From the NCBI GenBank assembly GCA_963678445.1, contig OY782877.1, forward strand, positions 4,650,001-4,714,000: a stretch of DNA of 64,000 bases, given 5' to 3'. The position numbers were made by a program, and so were the translations under genes. The DNA comes from G963678445 sp963678445. Lineage in GTDB: Bacteria; Hydrogenedentota; Hydrogenedentia; Hydrogenedentales; G963678445. The notes under the pieces are model-generated. The model was not told the origin of the DNA and searched no databases. It saw only the letters and a list, made by a program, of their open reading frames with translations. Shown here piece by piece: positions 33,372 through 41,617 of this stretch (position 1 is its first letter; each line of letters starts with the position of its first letter).

Positions 33372-34658
33372 ATGCCCAAAAATGTGATTGTCGCCCAATC
33401 TGGTGGACCAAGTCCGGTGATCAACAGCTCCCTGCGCGGTGTCGTAGAGACATGTAAAATGTTCCCCGATACCTTTGGCACCGTGTACGCCGGATGGCAT
33501 GGAATCGAAGGTGTTTTAAAGGAAGAACTGCTGAATTTGTCGGCACAAACTGAAGAAGAAATCGCGCTGTTGCGTTATACGCCGGCAGCGGGCGCTATCG
33601 GAACGTGCCGGTATAAGCTGAAGAAGGATCAGCAGGAAGATTTCCAGCGGGTCATCGATATCTTCAAAGCCCATGATATCGGCTATTTCTTCTACAATGG
33701 CGGCAATGACTCGATGGACACCGCACACAAGGTGGCCCAGTTGGCCCAGGAACAAGGACTGGATCTTATCGGTGTCGGTGTACCCAAAACGATTGACAAT
33801 GATGTTGGTGATTCGGCGTTCAAGCTCATCGACCACACCCCAGGCTATGGCAGTGTGGCAAAATACTGGATGGGCGCGGTGCAGAATGCTAATGAAGAGA
33901 ACGCAGGCTCCTCCCCTGCTGACCCGGTACTGGTACTGCAGGCCATGGGACGTAAAATCGGCTTTATCCCTGCTGCTGCACGTTTGGCAGACCCCAAGCG
34001 GGAATTACCCTTGCAGATTTACATGGCTGAATCCAAAGTATCCCCGCAGGAGATGTGTGACAATGTAAACGACCAGCTGAAAAAAGATGGGCGTTGTATC
34101 ATCGTTGTCAGCGAAGGTTTTGATGCGGGCGATTTAGGCGATGTGAAAGACAGTTTTGGACACACCAACTTTGGCGCTACTCAGATGACCGTAGCCCAAA
34201 AGGTGATCAACCTGCTCAATGAGGCGGGACTTCCGGTACCTGGTAAAGCACGCGGACAGGTCATGGGCACGGATCAACGTAGCACCTGCACGTATGCCTC
34301 GGTCGTTGATCTGGATGAGGCGTATAAGGTAGGACAGAAAGCAGCACTGATCGCACAGTCGGGTGAAAACGGATGGATGTCCACCATTCTCCGTCAGCCG
34401 GGTCCGATCTATAACGTGACCTACGACAAGGTGCCGCTGAGCGAAGTCGCCAATTCCGAACGCACCTTCCCTGCGGAATGGATCGCAGAAAATAAAATCG
34501 ACGTAACGGATGACTTCGTAAACTATGCCAAGCCGTTGATTGGTGAAGACTGGGCCAGCGTTCCTGTCATCAATGGCCGCCAGCGTTTTACACGTTTCCA
34601 GCCTATCTTCGCAGAGCAAAAACTGGATAAATACACACTAGAAGCATTGCGCAAATAA
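33372..34658 (+). CDS. pfp: Diphosphate (PPi)-type 6-phosphofructokinase
   Basis: A 428-residue PFK. It has VIVAQSGGPSPVINSSLRG at the N-terminus, YNGGNDSMDTAHKV near 114, VGVPKTIDND near 137 and QAMGRKIGFIPAAARLADP near 190. Asp in the GGNDS loop and Lys in PKTIDND are the two residues that distinguish pyrophosphate-dependent from ATP-dependent enzymes (Gly at both positions). It phosphorylates fructose-6-phosphate reversibly with PPi, in the cytoplasm. A strong AGAGGAG site precedes it; gnd follows after 81 bases. Confidence 0.9.
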   Translation: MPKNVIVAQSGGPSPVINSSLRGVVETCKMFPDTFGTVYAGWHGIEGVLKEELLNLSAQTEEEIALLRYTPAAGAIGTCRYKLKKDQQEDFQRVIDIFKAHDIGYFFYNGGNDSMDTAHKVAQLAQEQGLDLIGVGVPKTIDNDVGDSAFKLIDHTPGYGSVAKYWMGAVQNANEENAGSSPADPVLVLQAMGRKIGFIPAAARLADPKRELPLQIYMAESKVSPQEMCDNVNDQLKKDGRCIIVVSEGFDAGDLGDVKDSFGHTNFGATQMTVAQKVINLLNEAGLPVPGKARGQVMGTDQRSTCTYASVVDLDEAYKVGQKAALIAQSGENGWMSTILRQPGPIYNVTYDKVPLSEVANSERTFPAEWIAENKIDVTDDFVNYAKPLIGEDWASVPVINGRQRFTRFQPIFAEQKLDKYTLEALRK

Positions 34659-34739
34659 CCATGTGGTCCCGACCACAAGTAACGCGCTTGTCATTTTAAA
34701 AAACAATGGGTAAACAGTAACCTAACCAGGAGAACAATT

Positions 34740-36191
34740 ATGGCGCAAATGGATATCGGCCTGATTGGTTTGGCGGTAATGGGCGAAAACCTCGTCCTCA
34801 ACATGGAAAGCAAAGGCTTTAACGTTGCCGTCTTCAATCGGACAGTGGAAAAAGTAGATAAGTTTATCGCCGGTCGTGGCGCTGGAAAAAATTTCTATGG
34901 TGCACACAGCATTGAAGATCTGTGCGCAAACCTGAAACATCCCCGCAAAGTTATGTTGTTGGTGAAAGCGGGACAGGCAGTAGATGATTTCATTGAAAAA
35001 ATCATCCCCCATCTGGAAGAAGGCGACATCATCATCGACGGCGGTAATTCACACTTCCCCGATACGATTCGTCGTACCGCCTATGTAGAGAGCAAAGGCT
35101 TGCGTTACATCGGCACGGGCGTTTCGGGTGGTGAAGAGGGTGCACTACTTGGACCGTCGATGATGCCGGGCGGCTCCCCCTCCGCATGGGATGAAGTCAA
35201 AGAGATCTTCCAAGGCGTTTGTGCAAAAACCGAAGCCGGTGAAGCCTGCTGCGAATGGGTCGGTGAAAATGGCGCAGGCCATTTTGTGAAGATGGTGCAC
35301 AATGGTATCGAATACGGCGACATGCAGATGATCTGCGAAACGTATCAGCTCATGAAACAGGGGCTGGGCATGTCGAACACCGAAATGCACGAAGTCTTCG
35401 TCGAGTGGAATAAAGGCGAATTGGATTCGTACCTCATCGAGATTACCCGCGACATCCTGGGCTACAAGGATGAAGAAGGCAATGAGGTCGTTGATCTCAT
35501 TCTGGACACGGCAGGTCAAAAGGGCACAGGCAAATGGACCGCGATCGCGGCGTTGGATGAAGGTCAGCCGTTGACGCTGATCGGCGAAGCGGTATTCGCA
35601 CGCTGCCTCTCTGCCATTAAAGAAGAACGTGTCGAAGCTTCCAAGGTACTCAAGGGGGAAGTAAGCACCTTTGATGGCGACAAGAAAGCTTTCGTGGATG
35701 ATTTGCGTCAGGCCTTGTACGCCTCTAAAATTGTCAGCTATGCGCAGGGCTATCAGTTGATGCGCGCAGCCGCGAAGACGTATGGATGGAATCTGAATTA
35801 TGGCGGCATCGCGTTGATGTGGCGCGGTGGCTGCATTATTCGTTCCGTCTTCCTGGGCAAAATCAAGGAAGCCTTTGACAGAAATCCGGAATTGGTCAAC
35901 TTGCTGCTCGACCCCTTCTTCGCAGAAGCCGTTCAGAATGCGCAAGCCGCATGGCGCCGCGTGGTGGTCAAGGCTATTGAACTGGGCGTTCCGGTACCGG
36001 CTATCAGCGCGGCATTATCCTACTTTGATGGGTATCGCAATGACCGTCTGCCTGCGAACTTGCTACAAGCACAGCGTGACTATTTTGGCGCGCACACGTA
36101 TGAGCGTGTTGATAAGCCGCGTGGCGAATGGTTCCACACCAACTGGACCGGTCGCGGTGGCGATACCGCAGCCTCCACGTATATTGCCTAA
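34740..36191 (+). CDS. gnd: 6-phosphogluconate dehydrogenase, decarboxylating
   Basis: A 483-residue enzyme of usual length. It shows the NADP fold IGLAVMGENLVLNMESKGFN, the substrate loop IDGGNSHFPDTIRR and SGGEEGALLGPSMMPGG, the catalytic Lys region ENGAGHFVKMVHNGIEYGDM, and the C-terminal WTGRGGDTAASTY. It oxidises 6-phosphogluconate to ribulose-5-phosphate and CO2, producing NADPH in the oxidative pentose phosphate pathway. The gene follows the PPi-PFK gene and ends at a large palindrome that separates it from the convergent pfkB-family gene. Confidence 0.97.
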   Translation: MAQMDIGLIGLAVMGENLVLNMESKGFNVAVFNRTVEKVDKFIAGRGAGKNFYGAHSIEDLCANLKHPRKVMLLVKAGQAVDDFIEKIIPHLEEGDIIIDGGNSHFPDTIRRTAYVESKGLRYIGTGVSGGEEGALLGPSMMPGGSPSAWDEVKEIFQGVCAKTEAGEACCEWVGENGAGHFVKMVHNGIEYGDMQMICETYQLMKQGLGMSNTEMHEVFVEWNKGELDSYLIEITRDILGYKDEEGNEVVDLILDTAGQKGTGKWTAIAALDEGQPLTLIGEAVFARCLSAIKEERVEASKVLKGEVSTFDGDKKAFVDDLRQALYASKIVSYAQGYQLMRAAAKTYGWNLNYGGIALMWRGGCIIRSVFLGKIKEAFDRNPELVNLLLDPFFAEAVQNAQAAWRRVVVKAIELGVPVPAISAALSYFDGYRNDRLPANLLQAQRDYFGAHTYERVDKPRGEWFHTNWTGRGGDTAASTYIA

Positions 36192-36200
36192 TTGAATTTA

Positions 36201-36242
36201 TTTGGGGAAACCTTTTTTTTATAAAAAAAAGGTTTCCCCAAA
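36201..36242. terminator. 20-bp perfect palindrome, bidirectional terminator
   Basis: Positions 36201-36220 are the exact reverse complement of 36223-36242. The arms are TTTGGGG, AAACC and eight T, so the apex is an A/T tract around a 2-base centre. It lies between two convergent stop codons (gnd and the PfkB-family gene) and would form a terminator hairpin on either strand. It is unusually long and perfect. Confidence 0.75.
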
Positions 36243-36292
36243 CCCTTTCCAAGAAAAATGAATGAGAATTCTAACTTCTGACAGCTCTTCCC

Positions 36293-37240
36293 CTAGACAC
36301 ATTCTTCTGTACGAGGGATTTCCTGAATCTGCTGTGTGAGGCGTTCCACTTCGTCCAAAGTAAAGTGGCCAATATCCCAGCTAAGCGCGTTAGCCGTGCC
36401 TGCAGCAATCCCCCACTGTGCACTTTTTTGAATAGGCCATTTTTCGTGTAATCCAACGGCAAAGGCCGCCACCAGGGAATCGCCAGAGCCGACAGGATTC
36501 ACCTCGTCAATCTTCGGCGGTCGCAGATGCGCCTGAAATCCGTCGCCGGAAACACGCGCTCCATCCTCACCCAACGAAAGCACTACCCAATGAATGCCAC
36601 GCTGATGGAATTCGTCCATCGCAGCCCATTGTTCCGCAGGTGTTTGCAGGGAACGCTGCAGAATTGATTCTGCTTCTTCAAGATTGGGCTTAATCATGAA
36701 CGGCTTGGCTTCCACTGCACGCAAAAACGCAGCGCCGTAAGAATCCAGCACTGTTGCAGCACCTGCCTCATGCGCAATTGGAATCATTTGCGCATAGATA
36801 TCATCCAGAACAGGATCGGAAACCGCGCCATTAAACGTCACTACTAACGCCTGGCTTACATATTCCCGAAACGTCTCCAGCAATCGTTCCTTATCCAAAG
36901 GGGTGATCGCCGAACCTGGTTCAAAAATAGCGGTCTGTCTATGACAAGGCTCTTCCAGGACGGTGGTAATAGTTCGTGTGGGCGAGTCCACCCACACGGG
37001 AATACACTTTCCTTTATCCTGCTCTACGATCATATCCTGAACATGTTGGCCTGGTCGTCCGCCCAAGATGGTCAAGGATGCAGCATCGCAACCCAAAGCC
37101 TTTGCGGCGCGCGCCACGTTGATCCCCTTGCCACCCGGGATACAGGTACAGCGCTGCGAACGAATTTTTGAGCCGAGCGCCAACTCGTCTACGAAAACCG
37201 TTTTATCTACGCAAGGATTCGGAGTAAAGGTCAATATCAT
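36293..37240 (-). CDS. PfkB-family sugar kinase (1-phosphofructokinase-type)
   Basis: A 315-residue ribokinase-fold enzyme. It shows LTFTPNPCVDKTVFVDELAL, the PfkB signature GGKGINVARAAKALGCDAAS near residue 37, KPNLEEAESILQRS near 165 and the C-terminal anion-hole signature NPVGSGDSLVAAFAVGLHEK near 250 with catalytic Asp. The N-terminus resembles FruK/LacC hexose-phosphate kinases, which phosphorylate fructose-1-phosphate, tagatose-6-phosphate or fructose-6-phosphate. The substrate is not certain. It is 15 bases downstream of the glucokinase gene in the same operon. Confidence 0.88.
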   Translation of the reverse strand: MILTFTPNPCVDKTVFVDELALGSKIRSQRCTCIPGGKGINVARAAKALGCDAASLTILGGRPGQHVQDMIVEQDKGKCIPVWVDSPTRTITTVLEEPCHRQTAIFEPGSAITPLDKERLLETFREYVSQALVVTFNGAVSDPVLDDIYAQMIPIAHEAGAATVLDSYGAAFLRAVEAKPFMIKPNLEEAESILQRSLQTPAEQWAAMDEFHQRGIHWVVLSLGEDGARVSGDGFQAHLRPPKIDEVNPVGSGDSLVAAFAVGLHEKWPIQKSAQWGIAAGTANALSWDIGHFTLDEVERLTQQIQEIPRTEECV

Positions 37241-37255
37241 AATCTTCTACCCCTG

Positions 37256-38230
37256 TTAGCAGGTTTCCTCATAGCGAGCAAGGGCACAGCCCGCACAGCC
37301 CAAAACGCCTGCATCGCCCCCTAGACCCGCGGGTACAATCTCACAGCGCTTGGCAGGTACTTCAAAAGCGTTTTTAAACACGGTCTTACGCACGGGTTCA
37401 AAAAGCATATCGCCAGCGGCGATCATACCACCGCATAGAACCGCCTTTTCCGGATTTAAGACGTTCACCATGCTCGCAATACCGAGTCCCAACCAGGTAG
37501 CAGTCTCTGTAAAAACCATCTTCGCAAAGGCATCGCCTTGCTCGGCTGCCTCCGAAATCATTTTTCCGGTGATTTTCGATATATCCTGCTGGCACATCTC
37601 GCGAAGTGACGATTCGCCACCTTTTTCCAGCCCTTCTACCGCAGTCCGCACCATCCCGGTTACAGAGGAGTAAGCTTCCAGACAGCCATGCGAGCCACAT
37701 CCGCATAAACGGCCATCCCGTTGTACTTTTATATGGCCCAATTCCGCCGCCGTACCATCGATACCGCGGAGGAGTTGACCAAACACAACAATTCCGCCGC
37801 CTACACCGGTTCCCAGAGTAAAGACAACTATCGATTGCGCCCCCCGGCCCGCTCCCATCCAATACTCACCGTAGCACGCCACATTGGCGTCATTATCTAC
37901 AAAACATGCTATCCCCAACCGTTTCTTCATCTCCTCCGCCAGCGGTACATTTTTCCAACCAGGCAGATTAGGGGGACTAAACACCACGCCGGTTTTCCAA
38001 TCCATTGGCCCTGGGGCACCAAAGCCCGCCGCCGCAACTTGTTCCATACTTAGTCCGTTGGACTGCAACAAATCGCGCACGCTTTGTTCCATCACATCCA
38101 TCACCCCTCCAGGACCGGCATTCGCATCCGTAGGCCGTGAATCCTTTGCAATCAATTCCCGCTCCGCCGTCACCAAGGCTGTTTTTACGTTGGTGCCACC
38201 CAGATCGACGCCAATGAATACCTCACTCAC
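37256..38230 (-). CDS. glk: ROK-family glucokinase
   Basis: A 324-residue protein starting at GTG 38228-38230 with GGAGG. It has the phosphate loop GVDLGGTNVKTALV, the DNDANVACYGEYWMG catalytic Asp region, TLGTGVGGGIVV, the ROK zinc site GRLCGCGSHGCLEAYSS near residue 170, and a C-terminal VLCGGMIAAGDM. No N-terminal DNA-binding domain is present, so it is a kinase rather than a ROK repressor. It would convert glucose to glucose-6-phosphate with ATP and feed the pentose phosphate and glycolytic genes next door. Confidence 0.9.
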   Translation of the reverse strand: MSEVFIGVDLGGTNVKTALVTAERELIAKDSRPTDANAGPGGVMDVMEQSVRDLLQSNGLSMEQVAAAGFGAPGPMDWKTGVVFSPPNLPGWKNVPLAEEMKKRLGIACFVDNDANVACYGEYWMGAGRGAQSIVVFTLGTGVGGGIVVFGQLLRGIDGTAAELGHIKVQRDGRLCGCGSHGCLEAYSSVTGMVRTAVEGLEKGGESSLREMCQQDISKITGKMISEAAEQGDAFAKMVFTETATWLGLGIASMVNVLNPEKAVLCGGMIAAGDMLFEPVRKTVFKNAFEVPAKRCEIVPAGLGGDAGVLGCAGCALARYEETC

Positions 38231-38235
38231 GATGC

Positions 38236-39696
38236 TTAATCCTCCAATTGGTTTATAAATTCAAGCGCTTTGGCCATACGTTGCAGACACGTTTCTTTGC
38301 CAAGTAATTCTGCTAACTCAAAGAAGCCAGGACCAACCGATTTACCCGTCAATGCTAACCGCGACGGATTCACCAATTTCCCCAGCTTCAATTCCTTTTC
38401 TTCCCCTTTCGCCTGGAACGCCGCTTTCAATGCATCCCGCTCCCACGCTGTGCTTTCTTCCATCGCCGCCTGCGCCGTCTCCATCCATAATACGGAATCC
38501 GACTTCGCAAACTGTTTCCGTACCCCCTTCTCGTCATATTCAGTAACTTCCTGGAAAAAGAAATCGGATAACATGATGATTTGGTTTAACGTAGGGAGTT
38601 TTTCCTGGCAAATAGCAGCCAACTCAGTCAACCATTCCTGGGATTTACCCGACAGGTCAAAACCGTTTTTCTCCAGGATGACCACGAGACGATCGCGCAA
38701 ATCCTCCAAGGCAAGACGACGAATATGCTGTCCATTGAGCCAGTCCAGTTTTTTGCGATCAAAACGTGCCGGTGATTTGCTCAAACGCTCCAGCGTGAAA
38801 AGCTCCTGTAATTCATCCAGAGTGAAAAATTCGCGATTTTCCTCCTCCGATGTCCAACCCAGCAACGAAATATAGTTAATCATCGTCTCCGGCAAATAGC
38901 CGTCATCCCGCCAATCAAGGATATTGGCCCCATGCATCCGCTTGCTGTACTTTTTCCCCTGCTCATCCAAGACCAGCGGATGGTGTGCATATTGCGGGGT
39001 CGGATAGCCCAAGGCGTTAAACAACATGACGTGACGGGCGGTATTGGTCAGGTGATCATCGCCACGAATCACATGGCTAATCTTCATCAACGCATCATCT
39101 ACCACCACCGCCAAGTGAAATATAGGATCGCCGTTCGCTTTCAAAATAACAAAGTCATCGTATTCCTTGTTATTTACACGTACCGTGCCCTGAATCAAAT
39201 CTTCTATCACCGTTTCCCCATCGGGCACTTTAAAACGCACCACGTAAGGGGCATCGCCCATCGCCTCCACCTCCGCTGCAGAAGCATTGCGCCAGATACT
39301 GGCTTCGCGCACCCGCTGATTTTTCTCACGGAGCGCATCAAGTTCCTCTTTAGCGTAAAAGCATTTATAGGCTTTCCCCTCCTCCAACAAACGCAGGGCA
39401 GCCTCCCGATGCAACTCACGACGCTGGGACTGGCGATAGGGGCCATACTCACCCCGTGCAGCTTCGTCACCAAATTCAGGGCCTTCATCCCACGAAATTC
39501 CCAGCCACTTAAAGCCTGCACACATCGCCTGGACAAATTGTTCATCCGTGCGTTCGGCATCCGTATCTTCCAAGCGCAGGACAAACGCCCCTCCGTTTTT
39601 TCGTGCAAATAGCCAGTTATACATGGCGGTCTTAGCCGTTCCAATATGCAAAAAACCAGAGGGCGACGGCGCCACTCGTGTACGTATAGTACTCAT
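38236..39696 (-). CDS. gltX: Glutamyl-tRNA synthetase
   Basis: The ATG at 39694-39696 with GGGAG upstream gives 486 residues; an upstream in-frame start (39735) is less likely. The class I HIGH box appears as HIGTAKTAMYNWLFARKNGG near residue 16 and the KMSKS loop as KKYSKRMHGANILDWRD near 250. The anticodon-binding domain follows. It charges tRNA(Glu); whether it is discriminating or also charges tRNA(Gln) cannot be told. First gene of the gltX-glk-pfkB operon. Confidence 0.97.
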   Translation of the reverse strand: MSTIRTRVAPSPSGFLHIGTAKTAMYNWLFARKNGGAFVLRLEDTDAERTDEQFVQAMCAGFKWLGISWDEGPEFGDEAARGEYGPYRQSQRRELHREAALRLLEEGKAYKCFYAKEELDALREKNQRVREASIWRNASAAEVEAMGDAPYVVRFKVPDGETVIEDLIQGTVRVNNKEYDDFVILKANGDPIFHLAVVVDDALMKISHVIRGDDHLTNTARHVMLFNALGYPTPQYAHHPLVLDEQGKKYSKRMHGANILDWRDDGYLPETMINYISLLGWTSEEENREFFTLDELQELFTLERLSKSPARFDRKKLDWLNGQHIRRLALEDLRDRLVVILEKNGFDLSGKSQEWLTELAAICQEKLPTLNQIIMLSDFFFQEVTEYDEKGVRKQFAKSDSVLWMETAQAAMEESTAWERDALKAAFQAKGEEKELKLGKLVNPSRLALTGKSVGPGFFELAELLGKETCLQRMAKALEFINQLED

Positions 39697-39790
39697 AGAA
39701 ACTCCCATCAGGGGCTTTGCCCACAATAACACCAAGCCCTGCGTTTTAGGGAATAGCCAGGGCCTTTAATCCTTAGAAAACATAGAAAAA

Positions 39791-39808
39791 CATGACGTAT
39801 AGGTCATG
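39791..39808. promoter_or_regulatory. Symmetric dyad upstream of gltX
   Basis: CATGAC and GTCATG are separated by six bases (GTATAG). It lies about 95 bases before the gltX start on the minus strand and has the size of a dimeric repressor site. No regulator is known for it. Confidence 0.3.
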
Positions 39809-40064
39809 AATAAACAAAGCATACCACGTTCTCCCCGGCACCTGCATCTATTTCACTCTTCTTTACGAAAAAGCACTTATTCTCGATACCCCTGTGGATG
39901 CTATCCCACACTATGCGGAACCTTGCCCCGATTTTCTTTCTGAAATCTGTATCAGGCAGACTCAGAGGGCGAAAAAATCAAAGAGACGGTAAATAACGCA
40001 CCTTCATGCTATAAAACAGACATCTTGAACCCCGAGTTTCCCGAGATCCCCGCGTAAAATAGGC

Positions 40065-40093
40065 TTGACTTCCAACAAAAACTCGGATAAACT
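40065..40093 (+). promoter_or_regulatory. Strong sigma-70-type promoter
   Basis: TTGACT (40065-40070) and TAAACT (40088-40093) are separated by exactly 17 bases. There is no gene immediately downstream; the first structure reached is the AT palindrome at 40165, then a small frame at 40333 and the LRR lipoprotein at 40737. Confidence 0.55.
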
Positions 40094-40164
40094 ATTTACA
40101 AAAAGAAGGAACTTATTGTTTACGGGAATTCAACGGATAAAAATGCCTGTTTTGCGCTGCCGGA

Positions 40165-40203
40165 TTTATAATACAAAAAAATGGATTTTTTTTGTATTAT
40201 AAA
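40165..40203. repeat. 17-bp perfect AT-rich palindrome
   Basis: Positions 40165-40181 (TTTATAATACAAAAAAA) pair perfectly with 40187-40203 around the loop TGGAT. It has only one G/C pair in the stem, so it is a poor RNA terminator, but as DNA it could form a cruciform or bind a dimeric protein. It lies about 70 bases downstream of a promoter with no adjacent gene. Confidence 0.75.
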
Positions 40204-40332
40204 CAGTGTGTAGACGTAAAGTATTTGTAAAGAATGCCGCCAAAGGTCAAGTAGGCCTCAGGCGCATGTATTAAATAGCCGTAAAAACCACAGATTACTG
40301 GGCGTGGCCCTGGCCACCGGGAGGTAGGACGC

Positions 40333-40527
40333 GTGAACCATCTGAAAAGCATTTCACAGCACCAACCCGCTAAAGGGGCGCAGTGGCAAGAAATTATTTG
40401 CACCGTCGCTGTTGCATTTAACAGTGTTCTCGGATTCTTTGGCGGTAGTTCTCCTTTGGGAGAATACCTCGAGGACAAATGCGATATTCCCCAACCCAAT
40501 ACGGGCGATGATACTGAAGCTAGCTAG
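40333..40527 (+). CDS. Possible small hypothetical protein
   Basis: A 64-codon frame from GTG with GGGAGGT about eight bases upstream. It has one hydrophobic stretch (ICTVAVAFNSVLGFFGG). No family is recognised and the composition is undistinguished, so it may not be translated. It is the only plausible product of the promoter at 40065 before the LRR gene. Confidence 0.25.
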   Translation: MNHLKSISQHQPAKGAQWQEIICTVAVAFNSVLGFFGGSSPLGEYLEDKCDIPQPNTGDDTEAS

Positions 40528-40736
40528 TATACTTGGAATCGCAGATAATTCAGAGACGACTGAGTACTTCTGTTATTTCTAGGAAGGCAAGGCATGAATC
40601 ACCGTAGGACGCTTTGCTCCCTGGTGGGTATCGAAGAGACGATTTACGGGCGTGTACTTTCAATAAACACGCAGGATGAGCGCTTGTCCGTAGAGAATAA
40701 CCGGGGTAAAACAATTGGACAATTAAGGTGGTGACC

Positions 40737-41360
40737 ATGAATAGAACACTTCTGCTGCGCGTAAGTTCCCTGACATTCGCAATAGGTGTACTCCTCTTGG
40801 GTGCAGGTTGCCCTTACCCCGTCGTCTTCATCCCCGATCAGGCTTTAGAGTCGGCTATTCGCGCTGAACTGAACAAGCCCTTTGGTTGCCTGACAGAGGA
40901 AGACCTGCTCCAGGTAACGGAATTGATTGCACCCAATCTCGCTATTGCCGATCTAAGCGGTCTGGAATACTGCCGTTCTTTAACGGTTTTAGATCTGCAC
41001 AATAACTACATCCGCTCTATAAAACCGCTGGCGAACCTTAAAAACCTTACCTGGGTTGATCTGGGCGCCAATCGTCTCACCAATATCGAAGCACTGTCGG
41101 GGCTCTTCTTCATTGAATACCTCAACCTCTATGGCCAGGACAATGATATATTGGTGTGGACGCCGTTGGTAGCCAATGCACAAGCAGGTGGTTTGGGTGG
41201 TGGTGATGTCGTTGTCTTCGGTACGGAATGGACCTTGGATGAAGAAAACAACTTAACACCGGAATTTCAGGAACCTTATGAAATCCTGACTAACGCCGGT
41301 GTAGATGTACGCTTTGCCATAGAAGATGGCACTTTGGTTAATCCAGACGAGGAATTGTAA
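40737..41360 (+). CDS. Leucine-rich-repeat lipoprotein (internalin-like)
   Basis: ATG 40737 with a GGTGG site gives 207 residues. The lipoprotein signal peptide ends in LLLGAGC. Two-and-a-half leucine-rich repeats follow (LSGLEYCRSLTVLDLHNNYI; IKPLANLKNLTWVDLGANRL; IEALSGLFFIEYLNLYGQDN), the typical LxxLxxLxLxxNxI pattern of extracellular protein-binding scaffolds, then a short acidic tail. It belongs to a run of three surface lipoproteins with the two large VWA proteins that follow on the same strand. Confidence 0.82.
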   Translation: MNRTLLLRVSSLTFAIGVLLLGAGCPYPVVFIPDQALESAIRAELNKPFGCLTEEDLLQVTELIAPNLAIADLSGLEYCRSLTVLDLHNNYIRSIKPLANLKNLTWVDLGANRLTNIEALSGLFFIEYLNLYGQDNDILVWTPLVANAQAGGLGGGDVVVFGTEWTLDEENNLTPEFQEPYEILTNAGVDVRFAIEDGTLVNPDEEL

Positions 41361-41565
41361 AGCAGATTTACTCCCATGCCGTGCCTTGCCGGCGACTAAA
41401 TCATGGGATACCGATCTCATAAGTACACAATTTTAATACATACACCTCAGTAAGGTATTGCGCATGTAGCCACCGCTTCTTAACGTGAACGCAATGCCTT
41501 TCTGTCGTGTAGCGCCACCCAAAGCTGAATACATATATGGATCGCCTGTTAAATTAAAAAGGGTG

Positions 41566-41591
41566 ACGGAACTGGAAATCTGCAGTTCCGT
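41566..41591 (+). promoter_or_regulatory. Leader hairpin upstream of the first VWA lipoprotein
   Basis: ACGGAACTG (41566-41574) pairs perfectly with CAGTTCCGT (41583-41591) around an 8-base loop. It lies 26 bases before the chosen start at 41618 and just before its AGGAG site, so it could modulate translation. Confidence 0.4.
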
Positions 41592-41617
41592 GACGGGCAT
41601 GCCAGGAGATGGGTTTT

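Larger units (their letters stand above)
39697..40736. other. 1-kb gene-poor region between gltX and the LRR lipoprotein gene
   Basis: Apart from a possible 64-codon frame at 40333, there is no credible gene. The region holds the gltX upstream area, a promoter at 40065, an AT palindrome at 40165-40203, and an inverted GGAAGGCAAGGC / GCTTTGCTCC stem near 40581-40622. Nothing else is assignable. Confidence 0.6.

Noticed and set aside
35145..35945. 266-codon minus-strand frame antisense to gnd
   Set aside because: It lies fully inside 6-phosphogluconate dehydrogenase, which is unmistakable.
40581..40660. Resemblance to a c-di-GMP (GEMM) riboswitch
   Set aside because: The GGCAAGGC and GGACGC fragments resemble the consensus, but the conserved GCAAA and GGTAGGTAGC-type elements and the correct stem order are missing.
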